64,000 bases of DNA from Streptomyces achromogenes (GTDB lineage: Bacteria > Actinomycetota > Actinomycetes > Streptomycetales > Streptomycetaceae): assembly GCF_030816715.1 (NCBI RefSeq), contig NZ_JAUSYH010000001.1:3968001-4032000 (forward strand). Reading direction: 5' to 3'. Positions 24,118 to 35,800 of this stretch are shown here, piece by piece; position 1 is the first letter of the stretch; every line of letters begins with the position of its first letter. Both the position numbers and the translations under genes were made by a program. The notes below the pieces were generated by a model. That model was not told where the DNA came from, searched no databases, and worked only from the letters and a program-made list of their open reading frames with translations.

Positions 24118-25682
24118 GCGCGCTCCCGCAGCTTTCGGCGGAGGATCTTGCCCGAGGCGGCTCTGGGGACGGCGTCGACGAAGGTGACGTGGCGGACGCG
24201 CTTGTAGGGGGCGACCCGTTCGGCGACGTACATCGCGACCTCGCCCGCGGCGAGTTCGGGGGCGGTGGGCCTGCGGACCACGAAGGCGTGCGGGACCTCG
24301 TTGCCGTCGTCGTCGTAGACGCCGATGACGGCCGCGTCCGCGATCTGCGGGTGGGTGAGCAGCAGCGCCTCGAGTTCGGCGGGGGCGACCTGGAAGCCCT
24401 TGTACTTGATGAGTTCCTTGACGCGGTCGACGACGAACAGCCAACCGTCCTCGTCGACCCGCCCGACGTCGCCGGTGTGCAGCCAGCCGGCGTCGTCGAT
24501 CATGTCGGCGGTGGCGTCGGGGCGGCCGAGGTAGCCCTTCATGATCTGCGGGCCGCGGATGAGGATCTCGCCGGCTTCGCCGACGCCGAGATCCTTGCCG
24601 GGATCGTCGAGGGAGACGATCCGCATCTCGGTGCCGGCGATGAGGCGGCCGACGGTGCCGCCGGGCGCCTCGCGCATGGCGGACAGCGGGACGACGTGGG
24701 TGCCCGGCGACAGTTCCGTCATGCCGTAGGCCTGGCCCACGGGCGGGAGGTTCAGGCGCTCGGCGCAGGCGGCGGCGAGGTCGGCGTCCAGTGGTGCGGC
24801 GGCGCTGATCACGTACTTCAGTGACGTCAGGTCGTAGGCGGCGACCGCCGGGTGCTTGGCGAGGGCGAGGACGATGGGCGGCGCCACGTACAGGCCGGTG
24901 ATCCGGTGCTTCTGGATGGCGGCGAGGAACGTCTCGAGGTCGAAGCGGGGCAGGACGACGACGGTGGCGCCGTGCCGCAGCGGGGCGTTCATCAGGGCGG
25001 TGAGGCCGTAGATGTGGAAGAAGGGCAGCACGGCGAGGATGCGGTCGCCGGGGCCGGCGGAGATCGCCGGTTCGAGCTGGGCGAGGTTGGTGGCGATCTG
25101 CCGGTGGGTGAGCATGACGCCCTTGGGGACGCCGGTGGTGCCGGAGGAGTACGGCAGGGCCGCGACGTCCGCCACCGGGTCGATGGCGACCTGCGGCTCG
25201 GAGGCCGTCGAGCCGAGCATGTCGACCAGCGAGCGGTGTCCGGGGGCGCTGTCGCAGACGAAGATCTCCTCGACGCCGCCCGCGAGTTCGGCGGCCCGGC
25301 GGGCCGTCTGCAGCAGTGGCGAGACGGTGACGATCCAGCGGGCGGCCGAGTCGCCGAGCTGTTTGGCGAACTCCTCGGCGGTGGCGAGCGGATGCACCGT
25401 GGTGACGGTGGCGCCCGCGCGGGTGGCCGCGTAGAAGGCGATCGGGAACGCGACGGTGTTGGGGCTGTGCAGGGCCAGCACGTCGCCCTTGACGACCCCG
25501 GCCTCGGCGAGGGCCGCGGCGACCCGCCGGTGGAAGCGGTCCAGCTGGTCGTACGTGAGGGTGGTGCCGTCCGTGCCGTCGACGAGGGCGGGCAGCTCCC
25601 CGAACTCGGCGGCGCGGCCCAGCACGGCGTCGTGGATGGGGAGTTCTATGGGCGGGACGTCTGCGTACTCGCTGCGGAACAT
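24114..25682 (-). CDS. 4-coumarate:CoA ligase-type acyl-CoA synthetase
   Basis: 522 residues with all ANL motifs: YSSGTTGVPKGVMLTH (P-loop), QAYGMTELSPG, GWLHTGDVGRVDEDG and PRAASGKILRRKLRE (A10 lysine). Length and sequence fit the S. coelicolor enzyme characterised as a cinnamate/4-coumarate:CoA ligase, which forms the CoA thioester via an adenylate. Operon context with a dehydrogenase, hydratase and biotin carboxylase suggests a degradative role on an aryl or branched acid. ATG 25682 has GAGGAGG at good spacing. Confidence 0.92.
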   Translation of the reverse strand: MFRSEYADVPPIELPIHDAVLGRAAEFGELPALVDGTDGTTLTYDQLDRFHRRVAAALAEAGVVKGDVLALHSPNTVAFPIAFYAATRAGATVTTVHPLATAEEFAKQLGDSAARWIVTVSPLLQTARRAAELAGGVEEIFVCDSAPGHRSLVDMLGSTASEPQVAIDPVADVAALPYSSGTTGVPKGVMLTHRQIATNLAQLEPAISAGPGDRILAVLPFFHIYGLTALMNAPLRHGATVVVLPRFDLETFLAAIQKHRITGLYVAPPIVLALAKHPAVAAYDLTSLKYVISAAAPLDADLAAACAERLNLPPVGQAYGMTELSPGTHVVPLSAMREAPGGTVGRLIAGTEMRIVSLDDPGKDLGVGEAGEILIRGPQIMKGYLGRPDATADMIDDAGWLHTGDVGRVDEDGWLFVVDRVKELIKYKGFQVAPAELEALLLTHPQIADAAVIGVYDDDGNEVPHAFVVRRPTAPELAAGEVAMYVAERVAPYKRVRHVTFVDAVPRAASGKILRRKLRERA

Positions 25683-25756
25683 GGTTCCTCCTCGGGCGCC
25701 GGGCACGCGGGTGTGCCGGTTCGGGCGCTTCGGGCCGGTGTGGCCGTCGAGCCGGT

Positions 25757-26896
25757 TCAGTACGACCTGGGCAGGCCCAGGGTCTGGTGGGAGACGTAGT
25801 TGAGGATCATCTCCCGGCTCACCGGGGCGATACGAGCCACGCGGGAGGCCGTTATCAACCGGGCGAGGCCGAACTCGCGCGTGAGGCCGTTGCCGCCGAG
25901 AGTGTGCACGGCCTGGTCGACCGCCTTCACACAGGCCTCTCCCGCCGCGTACTTGGCCATGTTGGCGGCCTCGCCCGCGCCCGCGTCGTCGCCCGCGTCG
26001 TACAGGAGGGCCGCCTTCTGCATCATCAGGCGGGCCAGTTCGAGGTCGATGTGGGCCTGTGCGAGGGGGTGCGCGATGGCCTGGTGGGCGCCGATGGGGG
26101 TGTCCCAGACGGTGCGTTCGCGCGCGTACTCGACGGCGCGGGAGAGCGCGTGGCGGCCCATGCCGATCGCGAAGGCGGCCGTCATGACGCGTTCGGGGTT
26201 GAGTCCGGCGAAGAGCTGGAGCAGGCCCGCGTCCTCCTCGCCGACGAGGGCCCGCGCCGGGAGCCGCACATCGTCCAGGACGAGTTCGAACTGCTTCTCC
26301 ACGCTGTCCAGTTCCATGTCGATCCGGCGGCGGGTGAAGCCGGGCGCGTCGCGCGGGACGATGAACAGGCAGGGCTTGAGGCGGCCCGTGCGGGCGTCCT
26401 CGGTGCGGCCGACGATCAGTGTGGCGTCGGCGATGTCCACGCCGGAGACGAAGACCTTGCGGCCGGTCAGCAGCCAGTCGCCGCTCGCGGGGTCGCGGCG
26501 GGCGGTGGTGGTGATGCGGTGGCTGTTGGAGCCGGCGTCGGGTTCGGTGATGCCGAACGCCATGAGCCGGCTGCCGTCGGCCAGCGCGGGGAGCCACTCC
26601 TGCTTCTGGGCCTCGGTGCCGAAACGGGCGATGACCGTGCCGCAGATCGCCGGGGAGACGATCATCATGAGGAGCGGGTTGCCCGCGGCGCCCATCTCTT
26701 CGAGGACGAGGGAGAGTTCGGTGATGCCGCCGCCTCCGCCTCCGTAGGCCTCGGGGAGGTTGACGCCGATGTAGCCGAGCTTGGCGGCGGCCTGCCAGAG
26801 CCCGTCGTCCTGGGTGGCGTGGGCGTGGCTCCTGGCGAAGGACGAGACCGCCTTGCGGAGTGCCTTGTGTTCGTCGGACTCGATCAGGGTCGTCAC
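25757..26896 (-). CDS. Acyl-CoA dehydrogenase
   Basis: 379 residues. N-terminal helices, then the FAD-binding middle domain with FGITEPDAGSNSHRITT and WLLTGRKVFVSG, and the C-terminal helical domain (TLGGNGLTREFGLARLI). The C-terminus reads RIAPVSREMILNYVSHQT in place of the common YEGT active-site loop, a variant seen in CaiA/FadE-like and AtuD-like subfamilies. It introduces the alpha-beta double bond for the carboxylase and hydratase encoded beside it. The gap to the next gene is 74 bases, still consistent with one operon. Confidence 0.92.
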   Translation of the reverse strand: MTTLIESDEHKALRKAVSSFARSHAHATQDDGLWQAAAKLGYIGVNLPEAYGGGGGGITELSLVLEEMGAAGNPLLMMIVSPAICGTVIARFGTEAQKQEWLPALADGSRLMAFGITEPDAGSNSHRITTTARRDPASGDWLLTGRKVFVSGVDIADATLIVGRTEDARTGRLKPCLFIVPRDAPGFTRRRIDMELDSVEKQFELVLDDVRLPARALVGEEDAGLLQLFAGLNPERVMTAAFAIGMGRHALSRAVEYARERTVWDTPIGAHQAIAHPLAQAHIDLELARLMMQKAALLYDAGDDAGAGEAANMAKYAAGEACVKAVDQAVHTLGGNGLTREFGLARLITASRVARIAPVSREMILNYVSHQTLGLPRSY

Positions 26897-26950
26897 TGTG
26901 GCTCCTTTGGCTGCGGGTTCGTCGTGGCCGGTCGCGGAGTCCCCGCGCCC

Positions 26951-28798
26951 CTAGGTGTCCTGCACTACGGCCAGCAGGGCGCCGACCTGGACCTGCTGTC
27001 CTTCCCTCACCCGGACCGCCGTCACCGTCCCCGTCGCCGGGGCGGGGATGACGTGTTGCATCTTCATCGCTTCGAGCCACACCAGCGGTTCACCCGCTTC
27101 GACACTCGATCCGGTGATGAGACCGGGCGCGAGCTTGACGACCGTGCCCGGCATCGGGGCCAGGAGGGAGCCGGGGGCGTGCTGGGCCTGCGGGGCCGGG
27201 AAGCGCGGGAGAGACGTGAGGGTCTCACCGTTGACGTGGACCTGGTCGCCGTAGCGGGCGATCTCGTAGCGGCGGCGCACACCGTCGGACTCCAGGACGA
27301 CCAGGGACGGCGTCGCGTGGACGATCTGGACGCCCTCGGCCATGAGTCCGGACCGGCCGTGTTCGTACGCCACCTCGATCTCCTCGCCGCCCACCGCGTA
27401 CCGCTTCGTCTGCGGCTGGGACGGCACGTTGCGCCAGCCGCCGAACGGTGAGCGGGTGCCGGCGTCGGCGAGGGCGGCGGCCAGCGGGGCGTACGGGTCG
27501 GACGCCGGGGCGGTCAGCTCGCCGAGGTGCCGGTCGTAGAAGCCGGTGTCCATGCGGGCGGACGTGAACTCCGGGTGCCGCAGGGAGCGGACCAGCAGGT
27601 CGCGGTTGGTGACCGGCCCGTGCAGGACCGTGCGTTCCAGGGCGCCCGCGAGCCGGCGGATCGCCTCCGCCCGCGTGGGGGCGTGGGCGACGACCTTGGC
27701 GAGCATCGGGTCGTAGTGGACGCCGATGTCGTCGCCGTCGCCGTAGCCGGTGTCGAGCCGGACGCCCCCGGGGACGGACAGGCGGTGCAGGACGCCGGTC
27801 TGCGGGGTCCAGTCGGCCGCCGGGTCCTCGGCGTAGAGGCGGGCCTCGACGGCGTGACCGCGCGCGGGCGGCGGCTCGGGGGCGAGGGCGGCGCCCTCCG
27901 CGACCCGGATCTGCTCGGCCACCAGGTCGAGCCCGAAGACGGCCTCCGTGACGGGGTGTTCGACCTGGAGGCGGGTGTTCATCTCCAGGAAGTGCGGGCG
28001 GCCGTCCGCGACGAGGAACTCGACGGTGCCGGCGCCGACGTAGGAGACGGCCCGTGCGGCGCGCACGGCCAGCGCGCGCAGTTCCTCCGCCAGGGGCTCG
28101 GCGAGGCCCGGCGCCGGCGCCTCCTCGATCACCTTCTGGTGGCGGCGCTGCAGCGAGCAGTCGCGGGTGCCGAGCGCCCACACCGTGCCGTGCGTGTCGG
28201 CGAGGATCTGCACCTCGACATGGCGGCCGTTCTCCACGTACGGCTCGACGAACACCTCGCCGTCGCCGAAGGCGCTCGCGGCCTCGGCGCGCGCGCCCTC
28301 CAGCGCGGGGCCCAGCTCCGTCAGGCGGCGCACCACGCGCATGCCGCGCCCGCCGCCTCCCGCCGCCGCCTTCACCAGCACGGGCAGGTCGGCCTCCGTC
28401 ACCGCGTCCGCGGCCAGGGGGGTGAGGCCCATGAGCTGTTTGGCGCGCGTCTTGGACGCCATGGCCTCGATCGCCTGGGGCGGCGGCCCGATCCAGACGA
28501 GGCCCGCGTCCAGGACGGCGCGCGCGAAGTCGGCGTTCTCGGACAGGAAGCCGTAGCCGGGGTGCACGGCGTCCGCGCCCGCGGCGACGGCGGCCTTCAC
28601 CACGAGGTCGGCGCGCAGATAGGTGTCCGCGGGCGAGCTGCCGGGCAGCCGTACGGCCGTGTCGGCCACCCGCGTGTGGAGCGCTCCGGCGTCGGCGTCC
28701 GAGTGGACGGCGACGGTGCGCACGCCCGCCTCGCGGCAGGTGCGGAAGACGCGGCAGGCGATCTCGCCGCGGTTGGCCACCAGAACGGAAGTAATCAT
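26951..28798 (-). CDS. Acyl-CoA carboxylase alpha subunit (biotin carboxylase + biotin carrier)
   Basis: 615 residues. Biotin carboxylase domain: VLVANRGEIACRVFR start, AAAGGGGRGMRVV ATP loop, FLEMNTRLQVEHPVTE active site. The C-terminal biotinyl domain carries the biotin lysine in LEAMKMQHV. With the adjacent carboxyltransferase it should form a two-subunit enzyme of the methylcrotonyl-/geranyl-CoA carboxylase type. ATG 28798 lies 5 bases after the true carboxyltransferase stop (28804). Because of the upstream frameshift the two genes are read in one frame in this sequence. Confidence 0.94.
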   Translation of the reverse strand: MITSVLVANRGEIACRVFRTCREAGVRTVAVHSDADAGALHTRVADTAVRLPGSSPADTYLRADLVVKAAVAAGADAVHPGYGFLSENADFARAVLDAGLVWIGPPPQAIEAMASKTRAKQLMGLTPLAADAVTEADLPVLVKAAAGGGGRGMRVVRRLTELGPALEGARAEAASAFGDGEVFVEPYVENGRHVEVQILADTHGTVWALGTRDCSLQRRHQKVIEEAPAPGLAEPLAEELRALAVRAARAVSYVGAGTVEFLVADGRPHFLEMNTRLQVEHPVTEAVFGLDLVAEQIRVAEGAALAPEPPPARGHAVEARLYAEDPAADWTPQTGVLHRLSVPGGVRLDTGYGDGDDIGVHYDPMLAKVVAHAPTRAEAIRRLAGALERTVLHGPVTNRDLLVRSLRHPEFTSARMDTGFYDRHLGELTAPASDPYAPLAAALADAGTRSPFGGWRNVPSQPQTKRYAVGGEEIEVAYEHGRSGLMAEGVQIVHATPSLVVLESDGVRRRYEIARYGDQVHVNGETLTSLPRFPAPQAQHAPGSLLAPMPGTVVKLAPGLITGSSVEAGEPLVWLEAMKMQHVIPAPATGTVTAVRVREGQQVQVGALLAVVQDT

Positions 28799-28803
28799 GA
28801 GCC

Positions 28804-30399
<1,596 letters not shown>

Positions 30400-30403
<4 letters not shown>

Positions 30404-32094
30404 AGGAGGGCCTCCGGGATGTCCAGACAGCGGGAGCGCAGCCATTCGCCGAGCGCCTTGGCCTGCGGGTCGAAGCGGTGTCGGGCGGCCACGCCTTCGC
30501 CGAGGACGCCCTCGACGACGAAGTTCAGGGCCCGCAGCCGGGGCAGGACGTGCCGGGTGACGGTCAGGGTGCGGCACTCGGGGAGGAGTTCGCGCAGTCG
30601 GTCGGTCGTCAGCTCGTGGGCGAGCCAGCGCCAGGCCTCGTCCGTCCGCGCCCAGACGCCGACGTTGGCGTCGCCGCCCTTGTCGCCGCTGCGGGCGCCG
30701 GCGACCAGCCCGAGGGGCGCGCGCCGCACGGGGCCGGGCGGCAGCGGCTCGGGCAGGCCGGGTTCCGGCGCCGCCTCGAGCGGGCGGGTGCCGTCGGCGG
30801 GCGGCGCGGGGACGGTCAGGCGGCGGCCGTCGTGCAGGACGGCGACGTGCTCGACGTCCCCCTGCGGGACGGACGAGGCCTCGAACACGCCGTACGGGGA
30901 GCCCTTGCCGGGGGGTGCGAGCAGATGGAAGCCGGGGTAACTGGCCAGCGCCAGCTCGACGGCCGCCCCGCTCAACGCCCGCCCGACGACGGCCTGTTCG
31001 GGGTCGCGTACGACGAGTCGGAGCAGCGCGCCGGCGGTCTCCTCGGTGTCGGCGTCGGGCCGGTCGGTGCGGACGAGCTCCCAACGGACCTGTGCTGGAG
31101 GCGACTTGGCGAGCGCATCGGTCATCTGCTCGCGCACCAGCGCCGCCTTGGCCTCGATGTCGAGGCCGGTGAGCACGAAGACGACCTCGTTGCGGAAGCC
31201 GCCGAGGCGGGTGCGGCCGACCTTGAGGGCCGGTGGCGGGGCCTCGCCGCGCACGCCGTCGATCCGCACCCGGTCCGGGCCGTCCTGGGTGAGCCGGACG
31301 GTGTCCAGCCGGGCCGTGACGTCGGGGCCCGCGTACCGGGCGCCGCCCGTCTCGTACAGCAGCTGGGCGGTCACCGTGCCGACGTCGACGAAGCCGCCCG
31401 TGCCGGGGTGCTTGGTGATGACGCAGCTGCCGTCCTCGTGGATCTCGGCGAGCGGGAAGCCGGGCCGGCGCAGGTCACGGCCGGCGCCGCCGTCGGCGAA
31501 GAACGCGTAGTTGCCGCCCGTCGCCTGCGTCCCGCACTCCAGGACGTGTCCGGCGACGACCGCGCCCGCGAGACGGTCGTACTCCCGAGGCCTCCAGCCG
31601 AAGTGGGCGGCGGCGGGCCCGGTGACCAGGGCCGCGTCGGTGACCCGCCCGGTGACGACGACGTCCGCGCCCTCGCGCAGACAGGCGGCGATGCCGAAAC
31701 CGCCGAGGTAGGCGTGGGCGGTGAGGCTGCCGGGCCACCGGGGGCCGACGTCGTCGCCCTCGACGTGCGCGACGCGCACCGGGATGCCGATCCGGTCCGC
31801 CAATTCCCGTACGGCGTCGGCGAGCCCGCCCGGGTTGAGGCCGCCGGCGTTGGCGACGATCCGCACCCCGCGTTCGTGGGCGAGGCCGAGGCACTCCTCG
31901 AGCTGCCGCAGGAAGGTGCGGGCGTAGCCGGCGGCGGGGTCCTTCAGCCGGTCGCGGCCCAGGATCAGCATGGTCAGCTCGGCGAGGTAGTCGCCGGTGA
32001 CGACGTCCAGCTCGCCGCCGGTGAGCATTTCGCGCAGTGCGTCGAAGCGGTCGCCGTAGAAGCCGGAGGCGTTGCCCACGCGCAGCACGCTCAC
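30400..32094 (-). CDS. AtuA-family (DUF1446) protein of acyl-CoA/terpene catabolism
   Basis: 564 residues from GTG 32094. The N-terminal domain has RVGNASGFYGDRFDAL, GGLNPGGLADAVREL and TQATGGNYAFFAD, typical of acyclic-terpene-utilisation protein AtuA; the C-terminal part contains ARSGDKGGDANVGVWA, also typical. AtuA is needed for citronellol and geranylate breakdown in Pseudomonas, with no settled biochemistry. Both ends overlap neighbours by a few bases (GTGA with the TIGR03084 gene; TTGA with the carboxyltransferase), showing a tight operon. Confidence 0.88.
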
Positions 32095-32885
32095 GCGGCC
32101 GTCCCCTTCGGCGGACGGCCGCCGCCGGGCGGCCCCGCGAAGGCCTGGGCGACGTCCAGCCAGCGGTCGGCGTCGGCGCCCTCGGCGCGCAGGCCGAGGT
32201 CGGCGCGGTGGGCGCGCTGGGTCACCAGGAGGCAGAAGTCGACGGCGGAGCCGGTGACCCGGTCGTCGGCGTCCTCGGGACCGTACGCCCACAACTGCCC
32301 CGAGGGGCTGCGCAGTTCCACGCGGAACTCCTCGAACGGCGTGGGCAGCCCGTGCACGCCGAACGCGAAGTCACGGGTGCGGACACCGAGACGCACGATG
32401 TGCCGGAGCCGGTCGGTGGGCACGGGCTCCGCCCCCAGCGCGTCCGCCACGTCCAGGCCGTGGGCCCAGGTCTCCATGAGCCGTGCGGTGGCCATCGAGG
32501 CGGCGGCCATCGGCGGGCCGTACCAGGGGAAGCGCGCTCCTGCGGGCGCGGCGCGCAACGCCGCTTGCAGGGCGTCGCGCCCGGCGCGCCAGTCCGCGAG
32601 GAGCTGCCCGGGCGGCCGCGCGGCCCCCTCCTCGGCGCCGTTGTCCACGAAGTCGCCGGGCGCGGCCAGCGCCTTCTCGACCTCACGGGCGAAGGCGTCC
32701 CCGTCGGTCACGGCCAGCACGGAGGAACGGTCGGTCCAGGCGAGATGCGCGATCTGGTGCGCGACGGTCCAGCCGGGCGCGGGTGTCGGCAGCGCCCACT
32801 GCTCCGCTCCCAATTCGGCCACCAGGCCGTCGAGTTCGTCGCTTTCGGCACGGAGGTCGTCGAGTACGGGGGTGGGGTCGGCCAT
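32091..32885 (-). CDS. TIGR03084-family metal-binding (DinB/MDMPI-like) protein
   Basis: 264 residues. The fold is the DinB/MDMPI four-helix bundle: GWTVAHQIAHLAWTDRS with the first His ligand, and LMETWAHGLDVADALG with the Glu/His pair. Members of this family probably bind a divalent metal and may use mycothiol. Start MADPTPVLDDL (32885) fits the family; an ATG at 32897 would add four residues. First gene of the apparent acyl-CoA catabolic operon. No reaction is known. Confidence 0.8.
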   Translation of the reverse strand: MADPTPVLDDLRAESDELDGLVAELGAEQWALPTPAPGWTVAHQIAHLAWTDRSSVLAVTDGDAFAREVEKALAAPGDFVDNGAEEGAARPPGQLLADWRAGRDALQAALRAAPAGARFPWYGPPMAAASMATARLMETWAHGLDVADALGAEPVPTDRLRHIVRLGVRTRDFAFGVHGLPTPFEEFRVELRSPSGQLWAYGPEDADDRVTGSAVDFCLLVTQRAHRADLGLRAEGADADRWLDVAQAFAGPPGGGRPPKGTAA

Positions 32886-32910
32886 GGGGTGGAGCATGGC
32901 AGCGGCGCAA

Positions 32911-32940
32911 AAAACAATCAAGCATGCTTGCATGAATTTA
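32911..32940 (-). promoter_or_regulatory. Operator/promoter candidate of the acyl-CoA catabolic operon
   Basis: CAAGCATGCTTG (32919-32930) is a perfect 12-bp palindrome within an unusually AT-rich patch (32909-32940), 34 bases ahead of the first gene of the operon. AAGCA/TGCTT half-sites are typical of TetR repressors of fatty and aryl acid catabolism, and the operon itself ends with a TetR gene. Confidence 0.6.
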
Positions 32941-32999
32941 TGGGCCGGCCGCGCCCCGGCCACCCCGTGACGGCGTCACAGGAGGAACGCGCAGTGACG

Positions 33000-33440
33000 T
33001 CACATGGAGAACTCGCAGTAGAGATGGTGCCCCGCCGCGCGCGCCGGGACGGCCACCTCCGCCAGATCCGTCAGGAACTTGACCAGGGATTCCGGGTCCC
33101 AGCCGGGCGAGAACTCCTCGATGCGCGACCAGGGCTCGGCCACCTCGCGGAAACGGTCGGGCGTGCTCGTCGCGACGGCGTCCCGCAGCTCGTCGGTCAC
33201 GGTCACCAGCGCCTGCTCCGACGCCTCGTCGGTGAGGAACCGGCAGAAGCGCGGCAGCCGGATGATCTCGTCGTAGGGCACACCGGTGAGCAGGCTCTGG
33301 CCCTGGCCCAGTTCGACGTAGGGGCCGAGGCCCTTCACGGACAGGGGTGACAGGGGGCGCTCCTCCACCTGCCGCCAGAACAGGTCGGTGAACGCCGCCT
33401 CATCGTCGGGGGCGCTGAAATATTCGTAGAACGTGCTCAT
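33000..33440 (-). CDS. Hypothetical protein
   Basis: 146 residues from MSTFYEYFSAPDDEAA, no signal peptide or membrane helix, acidic with a helical look. Features include KGLGPYVELGQGQSLLTGVPYDEIIRLP (split here as two motifs: KGLGPYVELGQ and GVPYDEIIRLP) and a C-terminal AARAAGHHLYCEFSM. It resembles small Streptomyces proteins of the DUF1877-like kind only vaguely, and I cannot assign a family. It is transcribed toward the catabolic operon, 114 bases upstream of it. Confidence 0.65.
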   Translation of the reverse strand: MSTFYEYFSAPDDEAAFTDLFWRQVEERPLSPLSVKGLGPYVELGQGQSLLTGVPYDEIIRLPRFCRFLTDEASEQALVTVTDELRDAVATSTPDRFREVAEPWSRIEEFSPGWDPESLVKFLTDLAEVAVPARAAGHHLYCEFSM

Positions 33441-33552
33441 GGGCGCATGCTGTCACCGCCCGCCGAAGGCCCCCACCAGGCCGGCGTCAAGCCGCCGTCA
33501 AGCCTCGTCCAACGCCCGCCCGTGCCGTTCGCCCGCAGCCCGCGGGTGCCGC

Positions 33553-34521
33553 TCAGGCCTCCGGGACCGCCCGCTTCCGCCGCCCGACCTGGGTCCGCAC
33601 CGCGCCCATGCTCGCCGCCACGACCAGGGCGATCGCGGCCGCCTGGACCGTGGTCAGGGCCTGGTCGAGGATGAGGAAGCCCGCGGCGGCGGCGATGGCC
33701 GGCTCCAGGCTCATCAGGATCGCGAAGGTGGACGCGGGCAGCCGGCGCAGGGCGAGCAGTTCGAGGGTGTAGGGCAGGACCGAGGACAGCATCGCCACCG
33801 CCGCGCCCAGGCCCAGCGTCACCGGGTCGGCGAGCTTCGCGCCCGACTCCACGAGCCCCAGCGGGAGGAAGAGCAGCGCGCCCACCGCCATCGCCAGGGC
33901 GAGCCCGTCCGCCTGCGGGAACCGCCGGCCGGTGCGGGCGCTGAAGACGATGTACGCCGCCCACATCGCGCCGGCGCCCAGCGCGAACGCGACGCCCGCC
34001 GGGTCGAGCGCGCCGAAGCCTCCGCCGCCCTCGCCGTGACCGCCACCGCCGCCCCCGCCGCTGAGCAGGAACACGCCCGCGAGGGCCAGTGCGGCCCACA
34101 CCAGGTTCAGCGCGCGGCGCGAGGCGACGACCGATAGTGCCAGCGGGCCGAGGACCTCCAGCGTCACCGCCGGGCCCAGTGGGATGCGGTCCAGCGCCTG
34201 GTAGAACAGGCCGTTCATCGCGGCCATCGTGACGCCGAAGACGACGACCGTGCCCCAGTCGGCGCGCGAGTGGCCGCGCAGCCGCGGCCGGCAGACGACC
34301 AGCAGCACCACGGCGGCCACCAGCAGCCGCAGCGCCACCACGCCCAGGGCCCCCGCCCTCGGCATCAGCGTCACCGCGAGCGCGCCGCCGAACTGAACCG
34401 AGATCCCGCCGGCGAGCACCAGTCCCACGGGGCCGAGGGAGCCGAACCGGCCCGGGGCCTCTCCAGGAAGCCGGGGAGCCGCGGTGCTCGCGGTCGCGGG
34501 GGCGGTGTCGGGGGTCGTCAC
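33553..34521 (-). CDS. EamA/RhtA-type drug/metabolite exporter
   Basis: 322 residues with about ten hydrophobic helices and two EamA repeats. Characteristic pieces: LRLLVAAVVLLVVC, GPLALSVVASRRALNLVWAA, a Gly-rich insert (SGGGGGGGHGEGGGG) in the middle loop, then SLEPAIAAAAGFLILDQALT near the end of repeat two. RhtA-like members export amino acids or small metabolites by proton exchange. GTG 34521 is the start. It is a single gene; the substrate is unknown. Confidence 0.86.
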   Translation of the reverse strand: MTTPDTAPATASTAAPRLPGEAPGRFGSLGPVGLVLAGGISVQFGGALAVTLMPRAGALGVVALRLLVAAVVLLVVCRPRLRGHSRADWGTVVVFGVTMAAMNGLFYQALDRIPLGPAVTLEVLGPLALSVVASRRALNLVWAALALAGVFLLSGGGGGGGHGEGGGGFGALDPAGVAFALGAGAMWAAYIVFSARTGRRFPQADGLALAMAVGALLFLPLGLVESGAKLADPVTLGLGAAVAMLSSVLPYTLELLALRRLPASTFAILMSLEPAIAAAAGFLILDQALTTVQAAAIALVVAASMGAVRTQVGRRKRAVPEA

Positions 34522-34675
34522 GGGCGGTCCTGGTGGTCGGCTCGGGCTCGTTCATCACGATGCACTGTCGAGTTCAGAGTAATGGACCAGGTCAGGCGTG
34601 TGAACCCTTTATGCCACTGTCTCGGGCTCTGAGACGGCCGGGCGGCGGGAAGCCGTCAAGTGGACGGGGAAGCCG

Positions 34676-35800
34676 TCAGCGGCGGGCCAGGTACAGGCTC
34701 AGTGCCGCGTGCAGCAGCTTGTTGAGGGGGAAGTCCCACTCGCCCAGGTACTCGACCGCCTCGCCGCCCGTGCCCACCTTGAAGCGGAGCAGGCCGAGCA
34801 GGTGATGGGACTCGTCCAGCGTGTCGGTGATCCCCCGCAGGTCGTAGACGGCCGCACCCAGCTCGTGGGCGTCCGCCATCATGCGCCACTGCAGGGCGTT
34901 GCCGGGCTGGACCTCGCGTCTGCGCCCGGTGGAGGCGCCGTAGGAGTACCAGACGTGCTCGCCGACGGTCAGCATGGTGGCCGCGGCGAGGACCTCGCCG
35001 TCGTGGTGCGCGAGGTAGAGCCGCATGCGGTCGGGATGCTCGGCGTTCAGCGCGTCCCACATCCGCTGGAAGTAGGACAGCGGGCGCGGGACGAAACGGT
35101 CGCGCTCGGCCGTCTCGAGGTACAGCCCGTAGAACGCCGGCAGGTCCTCGACCCCGCCCCGGACCACCTTCACGCCCGCGTTCTCCGCCTTCTTGATGTT
35201 GCGCCGCCACTGCTGGTTCAGGCCGCTGTGGACGTCGTCCAGCGACCGCCCCGCGAACGGCACCTGGAAGACGTGGCGCGGCTGGCCCGCCGCGAAACCC
35301 TCCTCGCCGCCCCGCGCGGCCGGCCGCCAGCCGGCCCGGCGCAGCCGGTCGGCGACGTCCTGGGCGCCCTGCTCGTACGAGGTCGGCTCGACGTCCCCCA
35401 GCCGGTGGGCGTCCGGGGCGGCGATCGCCGCCTTGACGGCGGCCGCGCTCCAGCGCCGTACGACGACGGGCGGGCCCATCTTCACCGAGAACGCCCCCCG
35501 CCCCTTCAGGTGCGCGAGCATCGGCGCCAGCCAGCGCTCGACGAGATCCGGCGCCTGCCAGTCGACGACCGGCCCCTCGGGCAGGTACGCCAGGTACCTG
35601 CGCAGCCTCGGCACCGGTCGCAGCAGCACCAGCCCGGCCCCCACGAGCGCACCCGTCCCGTCGAACCAGCCCAGGCTCTCGGCCCGCCAGTCCGGCTTCA
35701 CATCGCCCCACGAGGGGATCTGCATATGGCTGACGGAGGGGCGTCCCGCGACGAACGCCAGGTGCTCGTCACGGCTGATGGGCTGGACACGCAGGCTCAT
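34676..35800 (-). CDS. FemAB-family peptidoglycan-bridge aminoacyltransferase
   Basis: 374 residues, two GNAT-like subdomains of the Fem ligases. The N-terminal half has FVAGRPSVSHMQIPSWGDVK; the second half has GLNQQWRRNIKKAENAGV, LYLAHHDGEVLAAATMLTVG, WYSYGAST and AVYDLRGITD, all normal for FemX/FemA enzymes. Such enzymes add an amino acid (Gly in Streptomyces) from aminoacyl-tRNA to the lysine or LL-diaminopimelate of cell-wall precursors. ATG 35800 has AAGGAG at 8 bases. Confidence 0.88.
   Translation of the reverse strand: MSLRVQPISRDEHLAFVAGRPSVSHMQIPSWGDVKPDWRAESLGWFDGTGALVGAGLVLLRPVPRLRRYLAYLPEGPVVDWQAPDLVERWLAPMLAHLKGRGAFSVKMGPPVVVRRWSAAAVKAAIAAPDAHRLGDVEPTSYEQGAQDVADRLRRAGWRPAARGGEEGFAAGQPRHVFQVPFAGRSLDDVHSGLNQQWRRNIKKAENAGVKVVRGGVEDLPAFYGLYLETAERDRFVPRPLSYFQRMWDALNAEHPDRMRLYLAHHDGEVLAAATMLTVGEHVWYSYGASTGRRREVQPGNALQWRMMADAHELGAAVYDLRGITDTLDESHHLLGLLRFKVGTGGEAVEYLGEWDFPLNKLLHAALSLYLARR

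Noticed and set aside
30478..32970. 830-codon plus-strand frame
   Set aside because: Shadow of the AtuA-like and TIGR03084 genes; the real proteins on the other strand have clear family motifs.
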